DNA of 64,000 nucleotides from Chryseobacterium sp. SNU WT5 (GTDB lineage: Bacteria; Bacteroidota; Bacteroidia; Flavobacteriales; Weeksellaceae). A program made the translations under genes and the position numbers. The stretch covers positions 930,001-994,000 of the forward strand of contig NZ_CP041687.1 in NCBI RefSeq assembly GCF_007362475.1, written 5' to 3'. The notes beneath the pieces were generated by a model. It was not told the origin of the DNA, ran no database searches, and saw only the letters and a program-made list of their open reading frames with translations. Positions 26,169 through 35,209 of this stretch are shown piece by piece (positions within the stretch are counted from its first letter, which is position 1; each line of letters opens with the position of its first letter).

Positions 26169-27554
26169 ATGAATAAATTTAAAGTTATAACTGCATTCTC
26201 ATTCTGGGCTCTAATAACCGCAATTAGCTGTACCAGAGATGATCTCAATTTTGAAAGTCCATCCAAAGTGTTGCGGCTATCACAAGACACCGTTTTCTGC
26301 GATACGGTTTACAACCAGGTGCGCTCGGAAACTTATGCTGTTAAAATTTACAATGAGGAAGATAAGGATATTCTGATTCCCAAAATAGCTCTTGAAAATG
26401 GAGCTGGCTCTCTATACCGAATTAACGTGGACGGGAAAGCCGGTACAGACTTTAATAATGTTCCGTTAAGAAAGAATGACAGTATCTACATCTTCGTAGA
26501 GATTGCACCTATTGCAAACGCTCCTGAGGCCATTGCAGAGGATCGAATCAACATCCAAACTCCAGCAGGAAATCAACATGTGACCCTATTCTCCGTAATG
26601 CAAGATGCAGAATTTTACATTCAAAACAGCAACAACCCTAACATACTGGCTTCAAATACAATTTGGACCAACAATAAAGCAAAAATTATTTTTGGTAACC
26701 TAACGCTTGCCTCCGGGAAAACACTTGATATTCAGCAGGGAACAAAGGTCTATTTCCATAAAAATAGTGGCCTGAAAATTTCAAAAAATTCCAATCTGAA
26801 TATTAATGGAGATCTAGGAAACGAGGTTATTTTCCGGGGAGACCGTAATGACACCAAATATGACACGCTTCCTAAAAACTGGAACGGAATTGAAATGGAC
26901 ACCAACTCAACTTTAAATATGAATTATGCAAAAGTTTTTGGTGGAACCAGAGGTTTAGAAATGAACCAAACGACTGCCAACATTACCAATTCAATTTTTC
27001 ATACCCATCAAGAGTACGGGATTTATGCAATAAATTCTGTAGTGACTGCGAATAATTTAGTGATGAATAATTCTGGTAACGCCAATTTTGCGATCTACAA
27101 AGGTGGAACATATAACATTACCCACTCTACTTTGGCTAATTACTGGAATTTAAATTATGTGCTTCCAGGGTTTGGGTTATATGCTACGAATGAATACGAC
27201 AACGGAACATCAATAGAACAAGGAGCCCTAACTTTAAACATAAAAAATTCTATTATTTATTCTGATAAGGAAAATGCAGTTCTTTTTAAGCCAACTTCAG
27301 GGCAAACTTTCAATTATAGTTTTCAAAATTCATTATTGAAATACGGAAGCACAGCCAACTACGCAATTGATCCTGCATCGATTAAAAATCAAGATCCAAA
27401 ATTTCAGAATTATTTCATTCATAAAATGAATTTGAGAGTGAAAGCTGATTCTCCAGCAAAAGGAAAAGGAAATACTGGAACTGCAGCAACTGTTCCTTTT
27501 GATATTACGAAAGTTTCCAGAACGGTGACGCCAAGTATGGGAGCGTATCAGTAA
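26169..27554 (+). CDS. Lipoprotein with predicted right-handed beta-helix
   Basis: A 461-residue protein with a lipoprotein signal (MNKFKVITAFSFWALITAI followed by SC, Cys21). Residues 45-150 look like an immunoglobulin-type domain; residues 165-430 show repeated short beta turns (LDIQQGTKVYFHKNSGLKI, NLNINGDLGNEVIFRGDR, LEMNQTTANITNSIFHTH) of a parallel beta-helix, as in polysaccharide-binding or degrading proteins. I use the ATG at 26169; the TTG at 26142 adds nine residues before the signal. Probably surface-exposed; substrate unknown. Confidence 0.85.
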   Translation: MNKFKVITAFSFWALITAISCTRDDLNFESPSKVLRLSQDTVFCDTVYNQVRSETYAVKIYNEEDKDILIPKIALENGAGSLYRINVDGKAGTDFNNVPLRKNDSIYIFVEIAPIANAPEAIAEDRINIQTPAGNQHVTLFSVMQDAEFYIQNSNNPNILASNTIWTNNKAKIIFGNLTLASGKTLDIQQGTKVYFHKNSGLKISKNSNLNINGDLGNEVIFRGDRNDTKYDTLPKNWNGIEMDTNSTLNMNYAKVFGGTRGLEMNQTTANITNSIFHTHQEYGIYAINSVVTANNLVMNNSGNANFAIYKGGTYNITHSTLANYWNLNYVLPGFGLYATNEYDNGTSIEQGALTLNIKNSIIYSDKENAVLFKPTSGQTFNYSFQNSLLKYGSTANYAIDPASIKNQDPKFQNYFIHKMNLRVKADSPAKGKGNTGTAATVPFDITKVSRTVTPSMGAYQ

Positions 27555-27603
27555 AATGAGGTCTTTCTAATTTGGAAAAAGCTTTTAAAACGTGTCGAAA
27601 GTT

Positions 27604-27707
27604 GCAACCCGACTTGAACGGAAATCCTTTTCCTCACCCTAACCCTCTCCAAAGGAGAGGGAACTATAAGAAAAAAAGATTGAGAGTGAAAGGCGGAATT
27701 GTCTGCC
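27604..27707 (+). repeat. Dispersed intergenic hairpin repeat, copy F
   Basis: Starts GCAACCCGACTTGAACGGAA, ends GTGAAAGGCGGAATTGTCTG plus CC. The left arm matches the reverse complement of copy D (CCCGACTTGA), and the right end matches its GGCGGAAAT...CTGCC end. The loop contains a second, unrelated repeat (27632-27661). A degenerate extra copy of the end (TGTCTGCC) follows at 27743. Confidence 0.7.
27632..27661 (-). repeat. Second repeat family (GGAGAGGGTTAGGGTGAGG), copy 1
   Basis: On the minus strand TCCCTCTCCTTTGGAGAGGG is followed by TTAGGGTGAGG. CCCTCTCC pairs with GGAGAGGG to form a hairpin. It lies inside the loop of repeat copy F. A second copy in the opposite orientation is at 28134-28168. 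Confidence 0.75.
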
Positions 27708-27791
27708 AAAAAAAATAATAAATAGGCTTTCGACAAAATCAAATGTCTGCCAAAATAAGAAGAAACATTTTCACTGACTTAATACTACAAT

Positions 27792-28118
27792 ATGGAAATC
27801 ACAAAACTTCAAAAAGAAGTTGACGAATGGATTAAAAACATAGGCGTTCGTTATTTTAACGAACTTACCAATATGGCAATGCTTACGGAAGAAGTTGGTG
27901 AAGTCGCCCGAATTATTGCCCGCCGTTATGGCGAGCAAAGTGAAAAGGAATCTGATAAAACGAAAGACCTTGGTGAAGAATTAGCCGATGTTTTATTTGT
28001 AACTTTATGTTTGGCCAATCAAACCGGAACCAATTTACAGGAGGCGTTTGACCGGAAAATGAAAGTCAAAACTGATCGCGATAAGGATCGTCATCAAAAT
28101 AACGAGAAATTAAAATAA
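27792..28118 (+). CDS. MazG-like nucleotide pyrophosphohydrolase
   Basis: A 108-residue all-alpha NTP pyrophosphohydrolase of the MazG-like group. The metal-binding pattern EExxE...ExxD is seen as LTEEVGEVARI and DLGEELADVLF. Such enzymes hydrolyse nucleoside triphosphates to monophosphate and pyrophosphate and clean the nucleotide pool. It lies between two repeat elements and upstream of aroA on the same strand. Confidence 0.9.
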   Translation: MEITKLQKEVDEWIKNIGVRYFNELTNMAMLTEEVGEVARIIARRYGEQSEKESDKTKDLGEELADVLFVTLCLANQTGTNLQEAFDRKMKVKTDRDKDRHQNNEKLK

Positions 28119-28133
28119 GAAACGCATTCAAAA

Positions 28134-28168
28134 GTCCCTCTCCTTGGGAGATGGCTTTAGGGTGAAGA
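28134..28168 (+). repeat. Second repeat family, copy 2
   Basis: TCCCTCTCCTTGGGAGATGG followed by CTTTAGGGTGAAGA matches copy 1 at 27632-27661 (reverse complement) with a few changes. It fills the 59-bp gap between the MazG-like gene and aroA. Confidence 0.75.
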
Positions 28169-28177
28169 GAAAAAAAT

Positions 28178-29404
28178 ATGCAATTAAAAAAAGCAAATTT
28201 AAAAGACAATGAAACCATTGAAATTACCGGTTCGAAAAGCATTTCGAATCGTCTTTTGGTTTTAAGTTATCTTTTTGAAAACACCATGATGATTGAGAAT
28301 CTTTCGAACTCGCAAGACACTCAAGTACTAAAAAATGCATTGGAAAGTAAATCGGAGCAGATTGACATTCACCACGCGGGAACAGCCATGCGATTTCTGA
28401 CTTCTTATTTCGCAATTCAAGAAGGCAGAACGACCTTTTTAACGGGTTCTAATAGGATGAAACATAGACCGATTCAGTTTTTGGTTGATGCTTTACGCGA
28501 TTTGGGTGCAGACATTTCTTATGTTGAAAAAGAAGGTTATCCACCCTTAAAAATTGTCGGAAAAAAACTGGTAAAAAGTAAGGTGACTATTCCCGCAAAT
28601 ATTTCCAGTCAATTTATTTCTTCATTAATGCTGATTGGATCGAAATTAGAAAATGGCTTAAAAATTCATTTAGAAGGCCAAATCACCTCTCGTCCCTATT
28701 TGGAAATGACTTTGAAAATCCTGCGAAATATTGGAATTTCCAATGAATGGGAAGGTCAGATCATACAGATATTTCCAAATATACAAAGTGAAAAAAGTTC
28801 ACAAATCATCACCTGCATCAGCGAAAGTGACTGGAGCTCTGCTTCTTACTATTATTCACTAGCTGCAATCGGTAGAAAATGTATTAACTTAAAAAGTTTC
28901 CGTCCTCATTCTCTCCAGGGCGATTCTGTGATCCGAGAAATCTATTGGGATTTCTTCGGCGTCAACACGATTTCTCAAGGTTCTGAAAGTAAAATTTCAT
29001 TATTACCAGAAAGCACTTTCGTGTTTCCAGAACTGATTTCATTGGATATGAACGACTGTCCAGACATTGCGCAAACGCTTTGTGTGACGGCAACCGCTTT
29101 GAATATCCCTTTTGAGATTACCGGTTTATCAACTTTAAAAGTAAAAGAAACCGATCGATTAGTTGCTCTAAAAAACGAACTTTTTAAAATCGGCTGTATT
29201 GCGGAAATTACTGAAGACGCTATCTGGTCAACAAAATTTTTCGAATCGAATGATCACATTTCCATTGAAACGTATGACGATCACCGAATGGCCATGAGTT
29301 TCGCTCCGTTTTGCTTAATTAAAGCGCTAACGATTGAAAACGAACAAGTGGTTGAAAAATCTTATCCACAGTTTTGGGAGGATTTTGCACAATTATTAGA
29401 CTAA
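28178..29404 (+). CDS. aroA: 3-phosphoshikimate 1-carboxyvinyltransferase (EPSP synthase)
   Basis: A 408-residue enzyme of the shikimate pathway that joins PEP and shikimate-3-phosphate. Motifs visible are ITGSKSISNRLLVLS near the start, HAGTAMRFLTSYFA, MNDCPDIAQTLCVTA, KVKETDRLVALKNEL and YDDHRMAMSFAPF. It is slightly shorter than the usual 420-430 residues, as is common in Bacteroidota. It is the target of glyphosate; the GTAMR loop is of the ordinary sensitive-type form GTAxR, though sensitivity cannot be concluded. Confidence 0.95.
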   Translation: MQLKKANLKDNETIEITGSKSISNRLLVLSYLFENTMMIENLSNSQDTQVLKNALESKSEQIDIHHAGTAMRFLTSYFAIQEGRTTFLTGSNRMKHRPIQFLVDALRDLGADISYVEKEGYPPLKIVGKKLVKSKVTIPANISSQFISSLMLIGSKLENGLKIHLEGQITSRPYLEMTLKILRNIGISNEWEGQIIQIFPNIQSEKSSQIITCISESDWSSASYYYSLAAIGRKCINLKSFRPHSLQGDSVIREIYWDFFGVNTISQGSESKISLLPESTFVFPELISLDMNDCPDIAQTLCVTATALNIPFEITGLSTLKVKETDRLVALKNELFKIGCIAEITEDAIWSTKFFESNDHISIETYDDHRMAMSFAPFCLIKALTIENEQVVEKSYPQFWEDFAQLLD

Positions 29405-29418
29405 ACTTAAATAAGAAA

Positions 29419-30210
29419 ATGACAATACTCATCACCGGAACTTCTGCCGGAATAGGATTTACCCTGGCCGAATATCTCGGAAAAAAGGGACATACCGTGT
29501 TCGGATTAAGCAGAAAAAATATAGAATCGGATTACTTTAAAACGATTCCGACCGATATTACCGATAACCTTCAAGTTCAAAATGCAATTGCTGAAGTTTT
29601 GAAAACCGAGACCAGAATTGATGTCCTTATCAATAACGCCGGAATGGGCATGGTTGGTGCCGTAGAAGATTCTTCACAAGACGAGATTCTGAAATTATTC
29701 AGTTTGAATTTAGTTGGTTCTGTGCAAATGATGACCGCAGTTTTACCAAAAATGCGCGAACAGAAAGCAGGAAAAATCATCAATGTTTCCAGTATCGGAA
29801 GTGAAATGGGTCTTCCGTTTCGTGGATTTTATTCAGCCTCAAAAGCTGCTGTAGATAAAGTCACAGAAGCCATTCGGTACGAAGTTTCCCCCTGGAATAT
29901 TCAAGTTTGTGCGTTGCATTTAGGCGACATTAAAACAAATATTGCAGAAAACAGAGTTAAAACTAAAGTTTCAGAACCTTATCAAAAAACTTTTAATAAA
30001 GTTTATGGGTTGATGAATTCCCATGTGGACGAAGGAACTGAACCACTCGAAGTTGCAGAATATATTGAAAAGCTACTAGAGAAAAAAACCTGGAAAGCCC
30101 ATTTTTATTTTGCAAAATTCGGACAGCGAATTGGTGTTCCATTAAAATGGATGTTGCCCCAAAATTTTTACGAAAATTTAATGCGGAAATATAACAAACT
30201 GGATGCGTAA
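29419..30210 (+). CDS. SDR-family oxidoreductase
   Basis: A 263-residue short-chain dehydrogenase/reductase with the NAD(P)-binding TGTSAGIGF, the NNAG motif (INNAGMG), catalytic Ser in NVSSIGSEMG and the YSASKAA catalytic Tyr-Lys pair. The substrate cannot be read. I use the ATG at 29419 (MTILITGTSAGIG); an upstream start at 29374 would overlap aroA by 31 bp. The gene converges with metF, 14 bp apart. Confidence 0.9.
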   Translation: MTILITGTSAGIGFTLAEYLGKKGHTVFGLSRKNIESDYFKTIPTDITDNLQVQNAIAEVLKTETRIDVLINNAGMGMVGAVEDSSQDEILKLFSLNLVGSVQMMTAVLPKMREQKAGKIINVSSIGSEMGLPFRGFYSASKAAVDKVTEAIRYEVSPWNIQVCALHLGDIKTNIAENRVKTKVSEPYQKTFNKVYGLMNSHVDEGTEPLEVAEYIEKLLEKKTWKAHFYFAKFGQRIGVPLKWMLPQNFYENLMRKYNKLDA

Positions 30211-30224
30211 TATTTCTCCCGGCT

Positions 30225-31181
30225 TTAAAATAATTCCCTTGCGATTTTTTTAATATTATCACTTTTACCCATCGAATAAAAGTGCAAAACCGGTACACCA
30301 AAATCGAGTAATTCTCGGCATTGGTTGATTGCCCATTCCACTCCGATTTGTTTTACGGCCGCATTATCTTTCGCATTTTCAACGGCCGAAATTAAATCTT
30401 CTGGTAAATCAATTTTAAAAACTTGCGGTAAAAGTTGCAATTGCTTTTTCGTAGCAATGGGTTTAATTCCTGGAATAATTGGAACTGTAATTCCTATTTC
30501 TCTGGCGCTTTTTACAAATTCAACAAACTTTTTGTTCTCGAAAAACATCTGCGTCACAATATAATCCGCACCGTTATCTACTTTTTCTTTCAGCCATTTT
30601 AAATCGTAATTCATAGATGGTGCTTCAATATGTTTTTCTGGATAACCGGCGACACCAATACAAAACTTGTTATATTCGTCACAATCTTTCTCTTCATGTA
30701 AATACTTTCCTCGACCTAAATCATTGATTTGATGAACCAGATCCATTGCATTTTTATGTCCGCCTTCAGTCGCTTCAAAATACTGCTGTCCTTTCATCGC
30801 ATCACCTCGTAAAGCCATAATATTCTCAATTCCCAGATACATACAATCTACCAAAAGATACTCGGTTTCTTCTTTTGTAAAACCTCCACAAAGCACGTGC
30901 GGAACTGTATCTACATTATATTTATGCTGAATCGCTGCACAAATCCCCAAAGTTCCCGGACGCATTCTGGTCGTTTTTCGCTCCATCAAACCGTTGCCTT
31001 TATCCAAATAAATAAATTCTTCCCGCGAAGTCGTTACGTCAATAAAAGGTGGTTTAAATTCCATTAAAGGATCAATATTTTTATACAGATCCTCGATTCC
31101 CGTTCCCTTCGTTGGCGGAACAATTTCTATAGAGAACAACGTTTTTCCGTTGGCATTAATAATATGATCAGTAATTTTCAT
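30225..31181 (-). CDS. metF: Methylenetetrahydrofolate reductase
   Basis: A 318-residue FAD enzyme that reduces 5,10-methylene-THF to 5-methyl-THF, the methyl donor of MetH. Visible features: FSIEIVPPTKG with the active Glu near the start, HVLCGGFTKEE, NIMALRGD, and GADYIVTQMFFENKKF. It is the last gene of the methionine operon, 170 bp after the MetH gene; that spacer holds a repeat element. Length is normal. Confidence 0.95.
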   Translation of the reverse strand: MKITDHIINANGKTLFSIEIVPPTKGTGIEDLYKNIDPLMEFKPPFIDVTTSREEFIYLDKGNGLMERKTTRMRPGTLGICAAIQHKYNVDTVPHVLCGGFTKEETEYLLVDCMYLGIENIMALRGDAMKGQQYFEATEGGHKNAMDLVHQINDLGRGKYLHEEKDCDEYNKFCIGVAGYPEKHIEAPSMNYDLKWLKEKVDNGADYIVTQMFFENKKFVEFVKSAREIGITVPIIPGIKPIATKKQLQLLPQVFKIDLPEDLISAVENAKDNAAVKQIGVEWAINQCRELLDFGVPVLHFYSMGKSDNIKKIARELF

Positions 31182-31223
31182 TTGATTAGTTTAAAGTCTA
31201 AAATTCAATATTCAAAGTTTCTT

Positions 31224-31350
31224 TTGGGCGTGTCCCTCGCCAACGCTTTTCCCACAACTCGGGTCGCGCTGTCCGCTACAATTCCTCGCGCCATCGCTTT
31301 CTCCCACGCTTACTCCGGGATTTCCACTACCATCGCTCACGCAGTTCTCG
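31224..31350 (-). repeat. Dispersed intergenic hairpin repeat, copy E
   Basis: On the minus strand it has GATGGTAGTGGAAATCC at the left and TTGTAGCGGACAGCGCGACC further on, matching copies A and B (GATTGCAGCGACATCC; ATATAGCGGAAAGCGGGACT). It has a long GC-richer loop. It lies between the MetH gene and metF. Confidence 0.7.
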
Positions 31351-31351
31351 C

Positions 31352-34012
31352 TTAATCTGCCAGGTTCGGACTCAACCATTTTCGGGCAAAGTCTACATCA
31401 ACTCCTTTTCTTTCAGCGTAATCTTTCAATTGATCTTCAGAAATTTTTCCAACCCCAAAATACTTCGATTTTGGATTTCCAAAATAATATCCCGAGACTG
31501 CTGCAGTTGGAAACATGGCTAAACTTTCTGTCAATTCTAAACCGATATTTTCTTTTACTTTTAGCAAATCCCAAATCGTTGTTTTTTCCAAATGATCTGG
31601 ACAAGCAGGATAGCCAGGAGCAGGTCGAATTCCTAAATATTTCTCCGCGATTAAATCTTCGTTTTCTAAAGTTTCATCTGCCGCATAACCCCAGAATTCT
31701 GTTCGAACTTTATGATGTAAAAATTCGGCAAACGCTTCTGCTAAACGGTCCGCTAACGCTTTCACAATAATTGCATTGTAATCATCGCCGTCATCATAAT
31801 AGGTTTGAGCCAATTCCTCCGTTCCAAAGCCAGTTGTCACGGCAAACGCTCCAACATAATCTTGTTTACCTGAACTTTCAGGAGCGATAAAATCACTCAA
31901 GGCGTGATATTCTTTTCCTGCAGATTTCTTCAGTTGCTGTCTTAGCGTATGGAATTTCGCCAGTTCATTTTTCTGTTCATCATAGACCAGAATATCATCT
32001 TGTTCATTAGCATTTGCTGGGAAAATTCCAAATATTCCTTTGGCTGTAAATAGTTTTTCATTCAGAATTTTATCTAATATTACTTTTGCTTCTTTGAACA
32101 ATTCAGTGGCTTGCTCACCAACAACCTCATCTGTTAGAATCTGCGGATATTTTCCATGCAATTCCCAACTTCTGAAAAAAGGAGTCCAGTCCATAAAGTC
32201 AAGCAATTCTATTAAGTCTTGATTTTCAATAATATGAATTCCTAAATTTTTAGGTTTCGTTATTTCTTCATTTTCCCAGTCTATGGTGAAGTTTTGTTTT
32301 CTCGCTTTTTCGATTGTGACATATTCTTTATCAATTTGTCGGTTTAAAAATTTAACCCGGAAATCTTCGTAATCGATCTTCAAATCCGCTTTATACTGCA
32401 CATTATTATGATCCAAAAGCTGCGAAACCACGCCAACTGCCCTTGAAGCATCATTCACATGAACGACGGTATTTCCATACTTAGGGAATATTTTTACCGC
32501 GGTATGCGCTTTAGAAGTTGTGGCTCCACCGATCAATAAAGGGAAATGCAAGTTCTTTCTTTGCAATTCATCGGCGACGTGCACCATTTCATCTAAACTT
32601 GGTGTAATCAGTCCACTCAATCCAATCACATCAACTTGGTGATCGATCGCTGCCTGAATAATTTTATCCGCCGGAACCATCACACCCAAGTCGATGATTT
32701 CATAATTGTTACAACCTAAAACTACGCTCACAATATTTTTACCGATATCGTGGACATCGCCTTTTACGGTCGCCATCAGAATTTTTCCGTTTGGTTTTTG
32801 CTTCTCATCTTTTTCTGCTTCGATAAAAGGCTGCAAGTACGCCACAGCTTTTTTCATCACTCTTGCTGATTTTACAACCTGCGGTAAAAACATTTTTCCA
32901 CTTCCAAATAAATCACCGACAACGCCCATTCCGGTCATCAAATTAATTTCAATAACATCCAAAGGTCTTTTAGCAACTGTTCTTGCTTCTTCTACATCTT
33001 TAATAATAAATCGGTCGATTCCTTTTACTAAAGCGTGTGTAATTCGATCTTGTAATGGTTCTTTCCGCCATTCTAATTCTTCTACGAATTCTTTTCTAGT
33101 GGATTTTACTCTTTCAGAATAATCAAGTAATCTTTCTGTGGAATCTTCTCTTCGATCGAGCATTACATCTTCAACTAATTCTAATAGTTCTTTTGGAATT
33201 TCATCATAAACTTCTAACATTGATGGATTCACGATTCCCATATTCATTCCCGCTTTGATCGCGTGATACAGAAAAACCGAATGCATCGCTTCCCGAACAT
33301 TATCATTTCCTCTAAACGAAAACGAAACATTAGAAACTCCGCCACTCACCGAAACATTCGGTAAATTTTCACGAACCCATTTTGTGGCTTCAATAAAGTC
33401 CAGAGCATTTCTACAATGTTCATCCATTCCTGTCGCAACAGGGAAAATATTCAAATCGAAAATAATATTTTCGGATGCAAAGCCAACTTGGTTGACCAAA
33501 ATATCATAAGACCGCTTACAGATTTCTATTCTTCGGTCGTAATTATCTGCTTGTCCGTTTTCATCAAAGGCCATTACAATCACTGCAGCTCCATATCTTT
33601 TAATCGTTTTTGCGTGATGAATAAATTCTGCTTCACCTTCTTTCAAACTGATCGAATTCACTACACATTTTCCCTGAACAACCTGTAATCCAGCTTCCAA
33701 AATCTCCCATTTCGAAGAATCAATCATAATTGGAATTCGAGAAATGTCGGGTTCAGATGCAATCAGATTTAGGAATTTCACCATGGCATATTTTCCGTCA
33801 AGCAATCCATCATCAAAATTGACGTCCAGGATTTGCGCACCGCCATCAACCTGATCACGTGCAATATCAAGTGCTTCAGAATATTTTTCTTCTTTTATTA
33901 ATCGCAGAAACTTTTTAGAACCCGCGACATTTGTTCTTTCTCCAACATTAATAAAGTTGGATTCAGGCGTTATAATTAAAGGTTCGAGACCTGAGAGTTT
34001 TAAATATTTCAT
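31352..34012 (-). CDS. metH: Methionine synthase, folate/cobalamin/activation domains (split MetH, part 2)
   Basis: An 886-residue protein with the methyl-THF (pterin) binding domain at 1-290 ([20 protein letters not shown]), the cobalamin cap ([20 protein letters not shown], 361-380), the cobalamin-binding domain with [10 protein letters not shown] (His421 ligand to cobalt) and the C-terminal SAM-binding activation domain from about 560 ([19 protein letters not shown] near the end). The homocysteine-binding domain is absent and is encoded by the separate upstream gene. Together the two equal a full 1,200-residue MetH. Confidence 0.95.
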   Translation of the reverse strand: MKYLKLSGLEPLIITPESNFINVGERTNVAGSKKFLRLIKEEKYSEALDIARDQVDGGAQILDVNFDDGLLDGKYAMVKFLNLIASEPDISRIPIMIDSSKWEILEAGLQVVQGKCVVNSISLKEGEAEFIHHAKTIKRYGAAVIVMAFDENGQADNYDRRIEICKRSYDILVNQVGFASENIIFDLNIFPVATGMDEHCRNALDFIEATKWVRENLPNVSVSGGVSNVSFSFRGNDNVREAMHSVFLYHAIKAGMNMGIVNPSMLEVYDEIPKELLELVEDVMLDRREDSTERLLDYSERVKSTRKEFVEELEWRKEPLQDRITHALVKGIDRFIIKDVEEARTVAKRPLDVIEINLMTGMGVVGDLFGSGKMFLPQVVKSARVMKKAVAYLQPFIEAEKDEKQKPNGKILMATVKGDVHDIGKNIVSVVLGCNNYEIIDLGVMVPADKIIQAAIDHQVDVIGLSGLITPSLDEMVHVADELQRKNLHFPLLIGGATTSKAHTAVKIFPKYGNTVVHVNDASRAVGVVSQLLDHNNVQYKADLKIDYEDFRVKFLNRQIDKEYVTIEKARKQNFTIDWENEEITKPKNLGIHIIENQDLIELLDFMDWTPFFRSWELHGKYPQILTDEVVGEQATELFKEAKVILDKILNEKLFTAKGIFGIFPANANEQDDILVYDEQKNELAKFHTLRQQLKKSAGKEYHALSDFIAPESSGKQDYVGAFAVTTGFGTEELAQTYYDDGDDYNAIIVKALADRLAEAFAEFLHHKVRTEFWGYAADETLENEDLIAEKYLGIRPAPGYPACPDHLEKTTIWDLLKVKENIGLELTESLAMFPTAAVSGYYFGNPKSKYFGVGKISEDQLKDYAERKGVDVDFARKWLSPNLAD

Positions 34013-34029
34013 TTTTTTATTCTTTTATA

Positions 34030-34124
34030 AAGCCGCGAAGTGGCGTAATCATTAACATTGGGTATAGCCCAATGAAAAATATAAAGTGTGAATCAATGCT
34101 TTTAATTGCGTCACTTCGTGGATT
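34030..34124. repeat. Inverted-repeat element between the two metH genes
   Basis: The ends AAGCCGCGAAGTGGCGTAAT (34030-34049) and the reverse complement of AATCCACGAAGTGACGCAAT (34105-34124) match in 16 of 20 positions. A nested perfect hairpin CATTGGG / CCCAATG lies at 34056-34074. The 159-bp spacer 34013-34171 holds little else. It could form a hairpin in the mRNA between the two metH cistrons. Confidence 0.65.
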
Positions 34125-34171
34125 TATTGCTTTATTGCTTTACTGCTTTACGAAATTCAATATTTATTGAT

Positions 34172-35182
34172 CTACGATTCAACACTAATTTTCCTAGGTT
34201 CATAATCCTTCACCAAATCGGCAATTGCTTTAATGTGTGGTGGCGTCGTTCCACAGCAACCACCAATAATATTGATGAGTCCTTTTTCTGCATACTCACG
34301 AACTTGTTCTGCCATAAATTCTGGGGTTTCATCGTATTGTCCAAAAGCATTTGGTAATCCAGCGTTCGGATATGCAGAAATAAAGAAATCTGAATTCTTG
34401 GATAAAGTTTCTAAATACGGCGTTAATTGTTTTGCTCCTAAAGCGCAGTTTAAGCCGACACTTAATAAATTCAAATGTGAAATAGAAATTAGAAATGCTT
34501 CAGCGGTTTGTCCGCTCAGGGTTCGTCCCGATGCGTCGGTAATCGTTCCTGAAACCATAATTGGAATTTTAATATTTCTTTCCTCCTGAATTTCATCTAT
34601 GGCAAAAAGTGCGGCTTTCGCATTTAAAGTATCGAAAATTGTTTCGACCAAAAGGATATCTGAACCTCCGTCTAACAATGCTTCTGCTTGTAATTTGTAT
34701 GCAATTCGCAATTCATCAAAAGTAATTGCGCGATAACCTGGATCGTTAACATCCGGACTTAAACTCGCAGTCTTATTTGTTGGCCCCATCGAACCAGCAA
34801 CGAATCGTGGTTTGTCAGGATTTTGAAGTGTGAATTCATCGCATACCTTTCTCGCAATTTTTGCAGATTCGTAGTTGAGTTCATAAACCAAATCTTCCAT
34901 GTGATAATCAGCCATGGCGATTGTGGTTCCAGAAAAAGTATTGGTTTCGATAATATCGGCGTCGGCTTCTAAATACTTTCGGTGAACTTCTTCAATCGCT
35001 TGTGGCTGCGTGAGTGAAAGCAAATCGTTATTTCCTTTTAAAGAATATTCCCAATCTTTAAATCTTTCGCCTCGGTAATCTTCTTCCGTGAATCTGTAGC
35101 GTTGCAGCATTGTTCCCATCGCACCATCGAGGACTAGGATTCTTTTATTTAATGCTTTATAAAGTGTCTCTGTATTTTCCAT
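34172..35182 (-). CDS. Homocysteine-binding domain of methionine synthase (split MetH, part 1)
   Basis: A 336-residue homocysteine S-methyltransferase domain. It shows [14 protein letters not shown] at the start, the metal ligands in [12 protein letters not shown] (first Cys) and [15 protein letters not shown] (Cys pair), which bind zinc and activate homocysteine. It equals residues 1-330 of E. coli MetH. It lies 27 bp after the homoserine dehydrogenase gene and 159 bp before the rest of MetH, so the enzyme works as two chains. A similar split is known in other Bacteroidota. Confidence 0.93.
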   Translation of the reverse strand: MENTETLYKALNKRILVLDGAMGTMLQRYRFTEEDYRGERFKDWEYSLKGNNDLLSLTQPQAIEEVHRKYLEADADIIETNTFSGTTIAMADYHMEDLVYELNYESAKIARKVCDEFTLQNPDKPRFVAGSMGPTNKTASLSPDVNDPGYRAITFDELRIAYKLQAEALLDGGSDILLVETIFDTLNAKAALFAIDEIQEERNIKIPIMVSGTITDASGRTLSGQTAEAFLISISHLNLLSVGLNCALGAKQLTPYLETLSKNSDFFISAYPNAGLPNAFGQYDETPEFMAEQVREYAEKGLINIIGGCCGTTPPHIKAIADLVKDYEPRKISVES

Positions 35183-35209
35183 TTGTTTTAAATAAAATTA
35201 AAAAGACAA

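Noticed and set aside
27548-27742. Minus-strand frame of 64 codons between the beta-helix and MazG-like genes
   Set aside because: It lies within the repeat elements and has no protein features.
31352-35182. metH broken by a frameshift
   Set aside because: The two parts divide at a domain boundary, each has its own start, and a 159-bp spacer lies between; this is a split gene, not a pseudogene.
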